NCBI RefSeq assembly: GCF_023955655.1
Contig: NZ_JAMXHT010000004.1
Location: 372,001 to 436,000 of the forward strand
Origin: Ralstonia soli
GTDB lineage: Bacteria; Pseudomonadota; Gammaproteobacteria; Burkholderiales; Burkholderiaceae
DNA length: 64,000 nucleotides
Reading direction: 5' to 3'
A model generated the notes under the pieces. The model saw only the letters and a program-made list of their open reading frames with translations, had not been told where the DNA came from and made no database searches. Of the stretch, positions 32,900-43,551 are shown piece after piece (the first letter of the stretch is position 1; each line of letters begins with the position of its first letter). The position numbers were made by a program, and so were the translations under genes.

Positions 32900-33934
32900 T
32901 CAGATCAATTCGGTCAGGGCGCGGCGCGTGTGGCCGTCGCGGCCGGTCACGGCGGTTGCGTGGAAAAGCGCGTGCACGATGGCCTGCTCCACGCTGTCGG
33001 CGGCGGCCTGGAACAGCGGGTCGAGGTGCGATTCGTGCGTCATGGCGATGGCCGGCATGGCACGCGTGCCTTGATGCGGCACGGTGTAGGCCGTGGAAAA
33101 CGCCAGTGCAATATCACCGCTGCCATGGCCGTAGACGGAGCCGGTACGTGCCAGGCCCGCCCCCGCGCGCAAGGCGAGGCGGCGCAACTGGCGCGCATCG
33201 AGCGGCGCATCGGTGGCGAGCAGCATGATGATCGAGCCCTTCTCGGGCTCGGGCTTGGCGGCGTCCAGTGCCTTCGCTAGCTCTGCGCCGATGTGGCGCC
33301 CGGCCAGCGTCAGGTTTTCCGTCACGCCAAAGTTGGAGAGCACGAGCGCGCCTACGGTGCGTTGCGTGCCGTCGGCCAGCGACGCCACGCGCGAAGCGGA
33401 GCCGATGCCGCCCTTCACGCCAAACGACGACATCCCCCGCCCTGCACCGACCGCGCCCTGCTCGAAGGTCTCGGCAGCAGCGGCATACGCGGCCTCGTAA
33501 TGCACATCCTGCACGGCAAACGCCTGCAGGTCATTCAGGTAGCCGTCATTGCATTCGAAGACGAGCGGATTGACGGTCGGCCATTCACGCCCGATCTGCG
33601 GGTTGGCGGCCACGGCCTGGCGGATCTGTGCCCGTGCCACGGCACCCACGGCAAACGTGTTGGTCAGCGCGATCGGCGTTTCCAGTACGCCCAGCTCTTC
33701 CACCTGCACGAGGCCGACACTCTTGCCGAAGCCGTTGATGACGGCGCAGGCGGCGGGGACCTTGTCGACGAAGGGGTCACCGGCGTGCGGGCGCACCACG
33801 GTCACGCCGGTCTGGATGTCGCCGCAAGCAAGCGTGGCGTGGCCGACGGTCACGCCGGTCACATCCGTGATGCTGTTGCGCGGCCCGGCCGGCAGTGCCC
33901 CGATGGTGGGAAGACTGATGGACATCAGGGACAT
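32900..33934 (-). CDS. P1-family (DmpA-like) aminopeptidase
   Basis: 344-residue self-processing Ntn-type aminopeptidase related to L-aminopeptidase D-amidase/esterase DmpA and beta-peptidyl aminopeptidases. The expected autocleavage site lies before Ser234 in EKGSIIMLLATDAPL, giving an alpha chain of about 233 residues and a beta chain beginning SIIMLL. Other family segments are GVTVGHATL near residue 27 and SFGVKGGIGSASR near 170. It starts 1 bp after gsiD. DmpA releases both L- and D-residues, complementing DppA and IaaA in the same operon. Confidence 0.9.
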   Translation of the reverse strand: MSLMSISLPTIGALPAGPRNSITDVTGVTVGHATLACGDIQTGVTVVRPHAGDPFVDKVPAACAVINGFGKSVGLVQVEELGVLETPIALTNTFAVGAVARAQIRQAVAANPQIGREWPTVNPLVFECNDGYLNDLQAFAVQDVHYEAAYAAAAETFEQGAVGAGRGMSSFGVKGGIGSASRVASLADGTQRTVGALVLSNFGVTENLTLAGRHIGAELAKALDAAKPEPEKGSIIMLLATDAPLDARQLRRLALRAGAGLARTGSVYGHGSGDIALAFSTAYTVPHQGTRAMPAIAMTHESHLDPLFQAAADSVEQAIVHALFHATAVTGRDGHTRRALTELI

Positions 33935-33935
33935 C

Positions 33936-34835
33936 TCAACGGCGGTCGATCTTCGGGTCCAGCGCGTCGCGCAGGCCGTCGCCCAGCAGGTTGAACGCCA
34001 GCACGGTCAGGAAGATCGCCAGGCTCGGGAAGATCGCCACGTGCGGTGCCGTCACCATGTCAGCGCGGGCTTCGTTGAGCATCGCGCCCCACTCCGGCGT
34101 CGGCGGCTGTGCGCCAAGGCCCAGGAACGACAGGCTGGCGGCCGTGATGATCGAGGTGCCAATCCGCATCGAGAAATACACGACGATGGACGAGATCGTG
34201 CCCGGCAGGATGTGCCGCATGATGATCGTCCAGTCCGATGCGCCGATGCTGCGGGCGGCTTCCACATACGTCAGATGCTTGAGCATGAGCGTGTTGCCGC
34301 GCACCAGCCGCGCAAACGCCGGGATGCTGAACACCGCCACGGCAAAGATCACGTTGATCATGCCGTTGCCCAGGATGGCCACGATGCCGATGGCCAGCAG
34401 AATGCCCGGGAAGGCGAACAGCACGTCGGAGATGCGCATGACGATGCGATCCCACCAGCCTTCGTAGTAACCGGCGAGCAGGCCGAGCATGGTGCCCACG
34501 ATGGCGCCGATGATGACCGACACGAAGCCCGCTTCCAGCGAGATGCGCGTGCCCATCAGGATGCGGCTGAAAATGTCGCGGCCGAGCGAATCGACGCCGA
34601 ACCAATGCTGCGCCGACGGCCCTGCGTTGAGCGCGTCGTAGTCGAAATAATTTTCCGGGTCGAACGGCACGATGTGCGGCGCGAGGATGGCGACCACCAC
34701 CAGTGCGATCACGAACACACCGGCGCCCATCGCCAGATGCTGCTTGCGGAACTTGCGCCAGAACTCGCTCCACGGCGTGCGGACGGGTTCGGTGGCGGCT
34801 TGCGGGGCGACGGCCTGGCTTGCGACTTGTGTCAT
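33936..34835 (-). CDS. gsiD: Peptide ABC transporter permease, DppC/GsiD type
   Basis: 299-residue inner-membrane permease with six helices. The N-terminal OppC_N segment includes a first helix near residues 38-60. The transport domain carries the EAA motif [21 protein letters not shown] (about 190-210). [20 protein letters not shown] is diagnostic for DppC-type subunits. It pairs with GsiC to form the pore; start codons of gsiC and gsiD are 10 bp apart from the preceding stop. Confidence 0.94.
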   Translation of the reverse strand: MTQVASQAVAPQAATEPVRTPWSEFWRKFRKQHLAMGAGVFVIALVVVAILAPHIVPFDPENYFDYDALNAGPSAQHWFGVDSLGRDIFSRILMGTRISLEAGFVSVIIGAIVGTMLGLLAGYYEGWWDRIVMRISDVLFAFPGILLAIGIVAILGNGMINVIFAVAVFSIPAFARLVRGNTLMLKHLTYVEAARSIGASDWTIIMRHILPGTISSIVVYFSMRIGTSIITAASLSFLGLGAQPPTPEWGAMLNEARADMVTAPHVAIFPSLAIFLTVLAFNLLGDGLRDALDPKIDRR

Positions 34836-34845
34836 GGCGGTCTCC

Positions 34846-35769
34846 TTACTTCTTGTAGCGGATGGTCGGGTTGATGACCGTGTACAGCACGTCCACCACC
34901 AGGTTGATCAGGATGAATTCCAGCGAGAACAGCAGCACCTCGGCCTGGATGACCGGGTAGTCGCGCATCTCCACCGCATCCACCAGCAGCCGCCCGAGGC
35001 CCGGCCAGTTGAACACCTTCTCCACCACGATCGAGCCGCCCAGCAGGAAGCCGAACTGCAGGCCCATCATGGTCACCACCGGGATCATCGCGTTGCGCAG
35101 GCAATGCTTGATGACCACCACCGTTTCGCGCACGCCCTTGGCACGGGCCGTGCGCACGAAATCTTCCTGCAACACCTCGACGAACGATGCGCGGGTGAAG
35201 CGCGCCATCACGGCGGCCACCGCGGCGCCCAGCGTGAGCGACGGCAGGACGTAGTGCTTCCAGGTATCCGCGCCGATGGACGGCAGCCAGCCGAGCTGCA
35301 CCGAGAACACTTCCATTAGCAGCATGCCCAGCGCGAAAGCGGGAAACGAGATACCGGACACGGCCAGCGTCATGCCCAGCCGGTCCGGCCACTTGTTGCG
35401 CCACACGGCGGAGGTAATGCCGATCACCATGCCGAAGATCACTGCCCACACCATGCTGGCGATGGTGAGGTTGAGCGTCGGCCAGAAGCGCTCGCCGATC
35501 TCCTCGCTCACCGGGCGTTTGGTGCGGATGGAGTTGCCAAACTCGCCGCGCACGGCATTCGCGAAGAAGCGCACGAACTGCTCGTGCATCGGCTTGTCCA
35601 GACCCAGATCGGCGCGGACCAGCTCGACGGTGGCCGGGTCGGCTTCAGGGCCGGCGGCCAGTCGCGCCGGGTCGCCCGGCAACAGGTGCACGAACAGGAA
35701 CACCAGCACTGCCACGATCAGCAGCGTCGGGATCACGCCCAGCACACGTTTAATGAAGTAGTTCAGCAT
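34846..35769 (-). CDS. gsiC: Peptide ABC transporter permease, DppB/GsiC type
   Basis: 307-residue permease beginning [20 protein letters not shown], the standard DppB N-terminus with its first helix. [10 protein letters not shown] follows and the EAA motif [20 protein letters not shown] is near residue 205. Six helices in total. It partners GsiD. The assignment to a glutathione/isoaspartyl-type system (gsi) rather than dpp rests on the operon with iaaA, as in E. coli iaaA-gsiABCD. Confidence 0.94.
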   Translation of the reverse strand: MLNYFIKRVLGVIPTLLIVAVLVFLFVHLLPGDPARLAAGPEADPATVELVRADLGLDKPMHEQFVRFFANAVRGEFGNSIRTKRPVSEEIGERFWPTLNLTIASMVWAVIFGMVIGITSAVWRNKWPDRLGMTLAVSGISFPAFALGMLLMEVFSVQLGWLPSIGADTWKHYVLPSLTLGAAVAAVMARFTRASFVEVLQEDFVRTARAKGVRETVVVIKHCLRNAMIPVVTMMGLQFGFLLGGSIVVEKVFNWPGLGRLLVDAVEMRDYPVIQAEVLLFSLEFILINLVVDVLYTVINPTIRYKK

Positions 35770-35840
35770 GGCAAATCCACCGCAGGCGGAAATTCTGGTG
35801 GCCCGCGCAAGGGCTGCGCGGGCCGGTACAACCGTGAGAC

Positions 35841-37394
35841 TTATTGCTTGATGTCGATATCGTCAAAGCTGAACGAACCGTCCGGCGCCACGTAGGCACC
35901 CGACAGACGCTTGGAGCGTGCGTAGACGATCTTTTCCGTCACCAGGAAGGCCCACGGCGCGTCTTCCCAGATGTGCTTCTGGGCGTCGGTGTACATCTTG
36001 GTCTTGATGCCGCGATCGGTCGTATGCAGCGCGCCAGCGATGTCGGCGTCAACCTGGTCGTTCTTGTAGTACGCCGTGTTGAACGAGCGCGGCGGGAACG
36101 ACTCGGACGCCAGCAGCGGACGCAGTGCCCAATCGGATTCCGCCGTCGACGAGGACCAGCCCGTGTAGTACATGCGCACGCCGGCATCTTCCGGTTTCTG
36201 CACGCTCTCGACGCGCTCCACGCGCTGGCCGGCTTCCAGTGCCTGCACCTGCGCCTTGATGCCAACCTGCGCCAGTTGCTGCTGCACGAACTGGATGATC
36301 TTCTGCGCCGTCGTGTGGTTGTAGGCCGACCACAGTTGCGTCTCGAAACCGTTGGGGTAACCGGCTTCCTTCAGCAGCTCTTTCGCCTTGGCTGGGTCAT
36401 ACGGCCACGGGCCCAGCTTGACGGCGTAGTCCACGCCCGGGGGCACCACGCCTTCGGCCGGCACTGCGTAGCCCGAGAAGGCCACCTTGGTCAGCGCATC
36501 CTTGTTGATGGCGTAGTTGATGGCCTGGCGCACCTTCGGGTTGTCGAACGGCTTCACACGCGTATTGAACGTGATGTAGCGCTGGATGATCGACGGCGAG
36601 GCAATCAGGTCCACCTTCGCGCTGCCCTTGAGCACCGCAGCCTGCTCAAACGGAATGCTGAACGCGAAGTCGGCTTCGCCCGTCTGCATGACCGTGGCAC
36701 GCGTGTTGTTGTCCACCACCGGCTTCCAGGTGATGGTGTCGATCTTGGGCAGGCCACGCTTCCAGTAGCCGTCGAATTTCTTGCCCTTCAGGTAGTCGGT
36801 CTGCTTCCACTCGACGAACTCGAACGGACCGGTACCCACCGGGTGGAAGGCGATGTCCTTGCCGTACTTCTGCAGCGCGGCCGGCGAGATCATGGCCGCC
36901 GACGGGTGCGCCAGCACGTTGATGAACGGCGAGAACGGCTCTTTGAGCGTCACGCGCGCCGTGTTGGCGTCCACCACTTCAGTCTTGGCCACGCGGTTGA
37001 ACAGCGTGTAGCGCTTGAGCTTGTTGGCCGGATTGGTCACGCGGTCCAGGTTGGCCTTGACGGCGTTGGCATCGAACGTGGTGCCGTCGTGGAATTTCAC
37101 GCCCTTCTTCAGCTTGAACGTGTAGACCAGGCCATCCTTGCTCACGTCATAGCTGTCGCACAGCACGTTGACCAGCTTCAGGTCCTTGTCCAGGCCGAAC
37201 AGGCCTTGATAGAACGACTTGGTAGCGCTGAACGACAGCGTGTCTTGCGCGTCGTACGGGTCCATCGTGGTGAAGGTCGAGTAGACCGCCATCACAGCGT
37301 CCTTGGCGGCAAAGGCCGGCATGGTGAATGCCGCCAGGGCCAGGCCGCTGGCAACCATGGCTGCGCGCGGGCCGAAAGCAAAGCGATTGAACAT
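35841..37394 (-). CDS. gsiB: Periplasmic peptide-binding protein, GsiB type
   Basis: 517-residue solute-binding protein of the SBP family 5. A signal peptide ([14 protein letters not shown]) is cleaved near residue 29. The mature protein shows family segments [20 protein letters not shown], a YAINKDAL motif and [19 protein letters not shown]. It delivers di- or tripeptides, possibly glutathione or isoaspartyl peptides, to GsiCD. It is located 71 bp before gsiC and 49 bp after gsiA. Confidence 0.94.
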   Translation of the reverse strand: MFNRFAFGPRAAMVASGLALAAFTMPAFAAKDAVMAVYSTFTTMDPYDAQDTLSFSATKSFYQGLFGLDKDLKLVNVLCDSYDVSKDGLVYTFKLKKGVKFHDGTTFDANAVKANLDRVTNPANKLKRYTLFNRVAKTEVVDANTARVTLKEPFSPFINVLAHPSAAMISPAALQKYGKDIAFHPVGTGPFEFVEWKQTDYLKGKKFDGYWKRGLPKIDTITWKPVVDNNTRATVMQTGEADFAFSIPFEQAAVLKGSAKVDLIASPSIIQRYITFNTRVKPFDNPKVRQAINYAINKDALTKVAFSGYAVPAEGVVPPGVDYAVKLGPWPYDPAKAKELLKEAGYPNGFETQLWSAYNHTTAQKIIQFVQQQLAQVGIKAQVQALEAGQRVERVESVQKPEDAGVRMYYTGWSSSTAESDWALRPLLASESFPPRSFNTAYYKNDQVDADIAGALHTTDRGIKTKMYTDAQKHIWEDAPWAFLVTEKIVYARSKRLSGAYVAPDGSFSFDDIDIKQ

Positions 37395-37443
37395 TTCCTA
37401 CCTCCTCAACAAAGATGACGTCTTACTGCGTTCTGTATTGCGA

Positions 37444-39333
37444 TTAATACGCACCGCCAATGGAATGACGGGCAACAAAGTGGTCTGGCGCCACTTGCAC
37501 CAACGGCTGCACCACCGGCAGGTCGCCAACGGCGCGGATAGGGCTGGGAATTTCGTGTGTGGAAAGCTCGCGCTTCAGGTGTCGGCGCGCCGGGTCCGCA
37601 ATCGGCACGGCCGACATCAGCTTCTTCGTGTACGGGTGCTGCGGGTTCTCGAAGATCGCGCGGCGCGGGCCGATCTCGACGATCTGGCCCAGGTACATCA
37701 CCGCCACGCGATGGCTGATGCGCTCCACCACCGCCATGTCGTGCGAGATGAACAGGAACGCGACGCCAAATTCCTTCTGCAGATCGAGCATCAGGTTGAC
37801 GATCTGCGCCTGGATGGACACATCGAGCGCAGACACCGATTCGTCGGCAATCACGACCTTCGGGTTCAGCGCCAGCGCGCGTGCGATACAGATGCGCTGA
37901 CGCTGTCCACCCGAGAACTCGTGCGGATAGCGCGACGCATGCGCGGCCTGCAGGCCCACCTTGTCGAGCAGCCATTCCACACGTTGCTGCGCCTCTTTGC
38001 CGGACGCCACCTTATGCACCAGCAGCGGCTCCATGATGGAGTAGCCGACTGGCACGCGCGGGTCCAGCGAGGCGAATGGGTCCTGGAAGATGAACTGGAT
38101 GTTTCGGCGAAGCGTCTGGAGCGCAGGCCCCTTCAACTCGCCGATGTTCTGGCCGGCAAATTCAATGCTCCCGCTCTGGCTGTCCACCAGACGCAAGAGC
38201 GACCGTCCCGTCGTCGACTTGCCGCAGCCCGATTCGCCGACCAGCGCCAGCGTCTCACCAGGGTAGAGATCAAAACTGACCTGCTCCACGGCATGCACCC
38301 GGCGCGTGACGCGGCCGAAGATGCCCGTGGGCACGTCAAAGCGCGTGACGAGATCACGCACGCGCAGAATGGGTTGTACGTCATGCGGGGCCGCCGGTTG
38401 CGGTGTCGTATCGACTGCCGCCGCCGTGCCGTCCACGCGCAACAGCGGGAAGCGCGCGGGGCCATCGGTGCCCTCCATCGCCCCCAGACGCGGCACGGCC
38501 GACAGCAGCGCACGCGTGTACGGATGCGCCGGCTGCGCAAACACCGTGGCCGACGGGCCCTCCTCCACGCGGTCGCCCTTGTACATGACGAGCACGCGGT
38601 CGGCCACTTCGGCCACCACGCCCATGTCGTGCGTAATGAACACCACGGCCATGTGCAGTTCCTGCTGCAACGCGCGGATCAGTTGCAGGATTTCCGCCTG
38701 GATGGTCACGTCCAGCGCGGTGGTCGGCTCGTCCGCAATCAGCAGCGACGGCTTGCACGACAGCGCCATCGCAATCATCACGCGCTGGCGCATGCCGCCG
38801 GACAGTTGGTGCGGATAGCGCCCCAGCACATTGCGCGCTTCTGGAATGCGCACCAGCTCAAGCATGCGCAGCGCTTCGGCCTTGGCCTCACTGGACGACT
38901 TGCCCTGATGCAGACGGATCGACTCGGCAATCTGCTCGCCCACGGTAAAGACCGGGTTGAGCGAAGTCATCGGCTCCTGGAAGATCATCGCGATGTCGGC
39001 GCCGCGCACGTTGCGCATATCGGACTGGCTGGCATTCACCAGATCCACCACCTCGCCGTTGCGACGACGCAGATGCATCTGCCCGCCGACGATCTTGCCG
39101 CCGCCGTGCTCCACCAGCCGCATCAGCGCCAGCGATGTGACCGACTTGCCCGAGCCCGACTCCCCCACCACAGCGAGCGTCTCGCCGCGGTCCACATGGA
39201 ACGACAGGTTGCGCACCGCGTCGACCACACGCTCGGACGTGGCAAAGCGCACGCTCAAGTCCTGCACCTGCACGATGCGTTGATCGGGCATCGCAATCGT
39301 GGTGTTGGCGGTTTGCTGTTTGGTGGCACTCAC
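37444..39333 (-). CDS. gsiA: Peptide ABC transporter, fused double ATPase, GsiA type
   Basis: 629-residue cytoplasmic protein containing two complete ABC ATPases in tandem. The first (about 15-275) has Walker A GESGSGKS and signature LSGGMRQR. The second (about 320-600) has GESGCGKS and [15 protein letters not shown]. Both end in oligopeptide-transporter C-terminal extensions ([24 protein letters not shown]). The fused DppD-DppF arrangement is typical of GsiA. It energises GsiBCD. Confidence 0.95.
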   Translation of the reverse strand: MSATKQQTANTTIAMPDQRIVQVQDLSVRFATSERVVDAVRNLSFHVDRGETLAVVGESGSGKSVTSLALMRLVEHGGGKIVGGQMHLRRRNGEVVDLVNASQSDMRNVRGADIAMIFQEPMTSLNPVFTVGEQIAESIRLHQGKSSSEAKAEALRMLELVRIPEARNVLGRYPHQLSGGMRQRVMIAMALSCKPSLLIADEPTTALDVTIQAEILQLIRALQQELHMAVVFITHDMGVVAEVADRVLVMYKGDRVEEGPSATVFAQPAHPYTRALLSAVPRLGAMEGTDGPARFPLLRVDGTAAAVDTTPQPAAPHDVQPILRVRDLVTRFDVPTGIFGRVTRRVHAVEQVSFDLYPGETLALVGESGCGKSTTGRSLLRLVDSQSGSIEFAGQNIGELKGPALQTLRRNIQFIFQDPFASLDPRVPVGYSIMEPLLVHKVASGKEAQQRVEWLLDKVGLQAAHASRYPHEFSGGQRQRICIARALALNPKVVIADESVSALDVSIQAQIVNLMLDLQKEFGVAFLFISHDMAVVERISHRVAVMYLGQIVEIGPRRAIFENPQHPYTKKLMSAVPIADPARRHLKRELSTHEIPSPIRAVGDLPVVQPLVQVAPDHFVARHSIGGAY

Positions 39334-39359
39334 GGCAACTCTCCTGCTTTCCTACGTGC

Positions 39360-40325
39360 TTAGCGGTAGATCGACACAACGGGCGCTTCCGCCCCACGCA
39401 CGAACCCGCGGTACATCCCTTCGGTGTTGAACGGCAAGGCGACATTGCCCTGCGCATCCACGGCGATCATCCCGCCGCGCCCTTCGATGGCGACGAGCTT
39501 GCGCATGACCACGTCGTCGCCCGCATCGGCCAGCGACTTGCCGGCGTATTCCATCTGCGCGGCCACGTCGTAGGCGGCCACAGCGCGGATGAACATCTCG
39601 CCCGTGCCCGTGCACGACACCGCCGCCACGTTGTTCGCAAAGCAGCCCGCACCGACGATCGGCGTATCGCCCACGCGTCCGACCTTCTTGTTAGTGACGC
39701 CGCCGGTGGACGTTGCCGCGGCCAGGCGGCCCTGCGCATCGCATGCCACGGCGCCGACGGTGCCGAACTTGGTGTCTGGGTCGATAGGCGCGCTTTCCTT
39801 AGCCATGAGCGATGCAGCGTCGTGGTCGAGGAACATCGCCATGCCGTCTTTCTGGCGGGCGCGCTGCCACTGGGCGGTGCGCGCTTCCGTGTAGTAGTAC
39901 TCGGGCTCGACGAATTCCAGCCCCTGCGCCTTGGCAAAGGCTTCGGCACCTTCGGAGGTGAACAGCACGTGCTCGCTGTGCTCCATCACGGCACGCGCAG
40001 CCAGGATCGGGTTGCGCAGGCGTTTGACGCACGTCACGGCACCAGCGGCCAGCGTGGCGCCGTCCATGATCGACGCGTCGAGTTCATACGTGCCGGCGCT
40101 GGTCAGCACTGCGCCCTTGCCGGCGTTGAACAGCGGGCATTCCTCCAGCAGGCGCACGGCTTCGGTCACGGCGTCCAGCGCACTGCCGCCGTCGACAAGG
40201 ATGCGCTGGCCAGCGGCCAGGATGTCGTTGAGCGCCTGTTGGTAAGCGACTTCCTTATCGGCGCTCATGTCCGAGCGGGTGATGGTGCCGGCGCCGCCGT
40301 GGATGGCAAGAATGGGCGTGATCAT
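39360..40325 (-). CDS. iaaA: Isoaspartyl peptidase/L-asparaginase
   Basis: 321-residue Ntn hydrolase cleaving beta-aspartyl dipeptides and asparagine. The nucleophile created by autoproteolysis is Thr189 in KFGTVGAVACDAQG. ATSTGGVTNKKVGRVGDTPIVGAG and CTGTGEMFIR are family hallmarks, and the N-terminus LAIHGGAGTITR is canonical. The chains would be about 188 and 133 residues. It is followed 26 bp later by gsiA, the same pairing as E. coli iaaA-gsiABCD. Confidence 0.95.
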   Translation of the reverse strand: MITPILAIHGGAGTITRSDMSADKEVAYQQALNDILAAGQRILVDGGSALDAVTEAVRLLEECPLFNAGKGAVLTSAGTYELDASIMDGATLAAGAVTCVKRLRNPILAARAVMEHSEHVLFTSEGAEAFAKAQGLEFVEPEYYYTEARTAQWQRARQKDGMAMFLDHDAASLMAKESAPIDPDTKFGTVGAVACDAQGRLAAATSTGGVTNKKVGRVGDTPIVGAGCFANNVAAVSCTGTGEMFIRAVAAYDVAAQMEYAGKSLADAGDDVVMRKLVAIEGRGGMIAVDAQGNVALPFNTEGMYRGFVRGAEAPVVSIYR

Positions 40326-40342
40326 GCTTGGCTTGGTGAAAA

Positions 40343-41332
40343 TCAGTTTTCAAGGGTGCGCTTGCGGCGGCGCCCCGGCGTGGGAGTGGTGATGGCGGCG
40401 TCGGCGGACGCATTGCCGCGCGACGTCTGTCCGGTATGCAGCCACGGCAGCACGAATGCGGTCAGGCGTTCAGCCGATTCGAGCGAATGCGCCGAACGAT
40501 GCGCCACCGCACCACACAGCGCCTCGAACAGCGCCACCGCAGCCGTGTCGGACGTCGCCGAGAACTGCCGCTCCGTACGCGCATACAGCGCAATGTGGGC
40601 CAGCGGTGCCAGCGGCGAGGTCGGGCCGTCGGTCAATGCCAGCACCTGGCAACCCTGATCGACGGCCTGCTTGGCCAGGGTGATCGTATCGGCGGCGTAG
40701 CGCGGGAACGCGATGGCGATCAGCAGATCCTTCGCCCCGATCTTGCGCAGTTGGCGCGCAGCATCTGATGCCCCGCCCGGCTGCGAGACGGAAATCACCG
40801 TGTCGCAATACAAATCCAGCCCATGGCGCAGCAGACCCGCAAGGTAGCCGCTGGCGCCAAAGCCCATTACGTAGATGCGCTGTGCACCCAGGATGGCATC
40901 CACCGCACGCTCGCAGGCAGCGGCGTCGAGCATGCGGCGCGTGGCGTCGAGGTTGGCGATGTCTTCGTTCAGCGACGCAGCAAAGATTTCCGCGCTGGTG
41001 GCCGGGCGGGCCAGCTCGTGACGCAGTTTCTCGACCGGTGCGAGCGTTGCCTCAAAGCCGCGCAGGAGTTCCGAGCGAAACTGCGGGTAGCCGTCGAAGC
41101 CCAGCGCCAGCGCAAAGCGGTTGGCCGTGGCAATCGACATCTCCACCGCAGCGGCAAACTCGTCGATGCGCATGGTGGCGGCGCGAAACGGGTTCGCCAG
41201 CACGTATTCCGCCATGCGTTGGTGCGCCGGCGTGAGCGTGGCAAGCGCTGCCCCAATGCGCTCGGAGACCGTCGCATCAGCGGCAAATGCGCCTTTCGAC
41301 ACATCCGTACGCTTGCTGGTGGGTTTTGCCAT
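40343..41332 (-). CDS. MurR/RpiR-family transcriptional regulator
   Basis: 329-residue regulator with an N-terminal HTH_6 domain (about 20-105, ALATLTPAHQRMAEYVLANP and SIATANRFALALGFDGYPQF) and a C-terminal SIS domain (about 150-285) that in this family senses phosphosugars. A Lys/Arg-rich tail (PTPGRRRKRTLEN) ends the protein. It is the first gene of the peptide-scavenging operon, 17 bp before iaaA. An inverted repeat overlapping its own -10 suggests autoregulation. Confidence 0.92.
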   Translation of the reverse strand: MAKPTSKRTDVSKGAFAADATVSERIGAALATLTPAHQRMAEYVLANPFRAATMRIDEFAAAVEMSIATANRFALALGFDGYPQFRSELLRGFEATLAPVEKLRHELARPATSAEIFAASLNEDIANLDATRRMLDAAACERAVDAILGAQRIYVMGFGASGYLAGLLRHGLDLYCDTVISVSQPGGASDAARQLRKIGAKDLLIAIAFPRYAADTITLAKQAVDQGCQVLALTDGPTSPLAPLAHIALYARTERQFSATSDTAAVALFEALCGAVAHRSAHSLESAERLTAFVLPWLHTGQTSRGNASADAAITTPTPGRRRKRTLEN

Positions 41333-41343
41333 GAGTCGGGGCC

Positions 41344-41388
41344 GTGAAAATTTTGTGTAAATGTATTTTCACGAATCGTGCATGTAAA
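41344..41388 (-). promoter_or_regulatory. Promoter and probable operator of the rpiR-iaaA-gsi operon
   Basis: On the minus strand TTTACA (41383-41388) is 17 bp from TACATT (41360-41365), a plausible sigma-70 promoter 28 bp before the start codon. A perfect inverted repeat GTGAAAAT (41344-41351) / ATTTTCAC (41365-41372) spans the -10, as expected for repression. A second dyad, GACCTA/TAGGTC, is at 41407-41428. Confidence 0.6.
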
Positions 41389-41579
41389 GAAAAAAACTTT
41401 CATGAAGACCTATGGTTTTCCCTAGGTCAAAAGCGGGTGCACAGATTGCGGGCGAGCGCCGCCTCATCACGGTGCGATGCACCAGTCCAAACGATCCGAA
41501 TTGACCCTGAGGCGCCAGGATCGTGCGCCGCAGCAGGCTACAATCGCACCCTTCTTCGATTGTCTTAAGCGCAGTTTTC

Positions 41580-43517
41580 GTGATCCGATTCGACGACCTC
41601 GTCCTCCAGCGCGGCACCAAGGTGCTGTTCGACCACGCCACCGCCACCCTCAACCCCGGTGAACGGGTCGGCCTTGTCGGCGTGAACGGCAGCGGCAAAT
41701 CCACGCTGTTTTCGATGCTGCGCGGCGAGCTGCACGCCGACGGCGGCGAAGTCGCCATCCCACCCACCTGGCAGGTCGCCCACGTGGCGCAGGAAACGCC
41801 CGCAGTCGATCGCAGCGCGCTGGACTACACGCTCGACGGCGACACTCGTCTGCGCGACATCGAACGCCGCCTGGCCGCCGCCGAAGCCGCCCACGACGGC
41901 CACGCGCAAGCCGAAGCCCACACCGCCTTTGCCGATGCCGATGGCTACACCGCCCCGGCGCGTGCCCAGGCGCTGCTGCTCGGCCTCGGCTTCACGATGG
42001 CGCAGACCACGCAGCCGGTGGCGAGCTTCTCCGGCGGCTGGCGCATGCGTCTGAACCTGGCACAGGCGCTGATGTGCCCGTCCGACCTGCTGCTGCTCGA
42101 TGAGCCCACCAACCACCTGGATTTGGACGCCGTGGTCTGGCTGGAAGACTGGCTCTCCCGCTACCCCGGCACGCTGGTGATGATTTCGCATGACCGCGAA
42201 TTCCTCGACAGCGTGTGCAACGTCACGCTGCATATCGAGCACCAGAAGCTCAAGCGCTACGGCGGCAACTACACGCAATTTGAGACGCAGCGCTTGCAGC
42301 AGATGGCGTTGCAGGAAGCGTCCTACGCGCGCCAGCAGAAGCAGATCGCGCATCTCGAATCGTTCATCACGCGTTTCAAGGCCAAGGCCAGCAAAGCCAA
42401 GCAGGCGCAGAGCCGCGTCAAGGCGCTGGAGCGCATGGAACGCCTCGCGCCCGTGCACGCGGCGGCGGGCTTCTCGTTTGAATTCCGCGAGGCCGATGCG
42501 GCACCCAACCCGATGCTCACGTTCGAGGGCGTCGATTGCGGCTATCCGGGCCCGAGCGAAGACCAGCCCATCACCATCCTCAAGCATCTGACGTTCTCGA
42601 TCCAGACCGGTCAGCGCATCGGCCTGCTGGGCGCCAATGGTCAAGGTAAATCGACGCTGGTGAAAACGCTGGCGGACACGCTGGCGCCGCTCTCAGGCAC
42701 GATCCGCCGTGGCAAGGGCCTGCAGATCGGCTACTTCGCCCAGCACCAGTTGGAAACGCTGGACGACAACGCATCCCCACTGCTGCATCTGGCGCGCCTC
42801 GCGCCCGATGTGCGTGAACAGGAACTGCGCGATTTCCTCGGCAGCTTCAACTTCCGCGGCGACATGGCGACTGCGCCCATCGCCCCGTTCTCCGGCGGCG
42901 AAAAGGCGCGCCTCGCGCTCGCGCTCATCGTCTGGCAACGCCCCAACCTGCTGCTGCTCGACGAGCCGACCAACCATCTGGATCTCGACACGCGTGAAGC
43001 GCTGACGATGGCGCTCGCCCAGTTCGACGGCACGCTGATCCTCGTCTCGCACGACCGGCACCTGCTGCGCGCCACGACCGACCAGTTCCTGCTCGTCGGT
43101 CAAGGCACCGTCGCCCCGTTCGACGGCGACCTGGACGACTACCGCGACTGGCTGCTCAAGCAGGCCGCCGCCAAGCGTGCCGCCGCCAGCGCGCCGACGG
43201 CCTCCGCCGACACGGATGGCACGCCCACCGCCAACCGCCGCGACCAGAAACGCGAAGAAGCCGCCGAGCGCCAGCGCCTGAATGCGCTGCGCAAACCACT
43301 GCAAAAGGACGTCGACGCCATCGAAAAGCGCATGGCACCGCTGCAGAAGGAGAAGGCCGAACTCGAGGCGTTCCTGGCCGACGGCGCCGCGTACGAGGAA
43401 GCCAACAAGACGCGCATGATGGAAAGCCTGCGCCGCCAGGCCGAAGTGAACAACGAACTCGACGAGTTGGAAGAGCGCTGGCTCGAACTGCACGAACAAC
43501 TCGAACAGATCAGCTAA
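41580..43517 (+). CDS. ABC-F family ATPase (YheS/Uup-like)
   Basis: 645-residue soluble protein with two ABC ATPase domains and no membrane segments, of the ribosome-associated ABC-F group. Walker A motifs GVNGSGKST (near residue 34) and GANGQGKST (near residue 350). Signatures FSGGWRMRLNLA and FSGGEKARLALA. Walker B LLLLDEPTNHLDLD occurs twice. The interdomain linker at about 240-310 is Lys/Gln-rich. The C-terminal 110 residues form a charged coiled coil. The GTG at 41580 gives MIRFDDLVLQRGTKVLF, the YheS-type start; the upstream ATG at 41523 adds unsupported residues. Target factor role (translation rescue) is inferred from family. Confidence 0.92.
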   Translation: MIRFDDLVLQRGTKVLFDHATATLNPGERVGLVGVNGSGKSTLFSMLRGELHADGGEVAIPPTWQVAHVAQETPAVDRSALDYTLDGDTRLRDIERRLAAAEAAHDGHAQAEAHTAFADADGYTAPARAQALLLGLGFTMAQTTQPVASFSGGWRMRLNLAQALMCPSDLLLLDEPTNHLDLDAVVWLEDWLSRYPGTLVMISHDREFLDSVCNVTLHIEHQKLKRYGGNYTQFETQRLQQMALQEASYARQQKQIAHLESFITRFKAKASKAKQAQSRVKALERMERLAPVHAAAGFSFEFREADAAPNPMLTFEGVDCGYPGPSEDQPITILKHLTFSIQTGQRIGLLGANGQGKSTLVKTLADTLAPLSGTIRRGKGLQIGYFAQHQLETLDDNASPLLHLARLAPDVREQELRDFLGSFNFRGDMATAPIAPFSGGEKARLALALIVWQRPNLLLLDEPTNHLDLDTREALTMALAQFDGTLILVSHDRHLLRATTDQFLLVGQGTVAPFDGDLDDYRDWLLKQAAAKRAAASAPTASADTDGTPTANRRDQKREEAAERQRLNALRKPLQKDVDAIEKRMAPLQKEKAELEAFLADGAAYEEANKTRMMESLRRQAEVNNELDELEERWLELHEQLEQIS

Positions 43518-43551
43518 GGCTGGCGTGTCCGGCCAATCAGGAGACGCTTGA

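Noticed and set aside
35844-37418. 524-codon plus-strand frame opposite gsiB
   Set aside because: Exact antisense of a clear solute-binding protein gene; composition typical of a reverse-complement frame.
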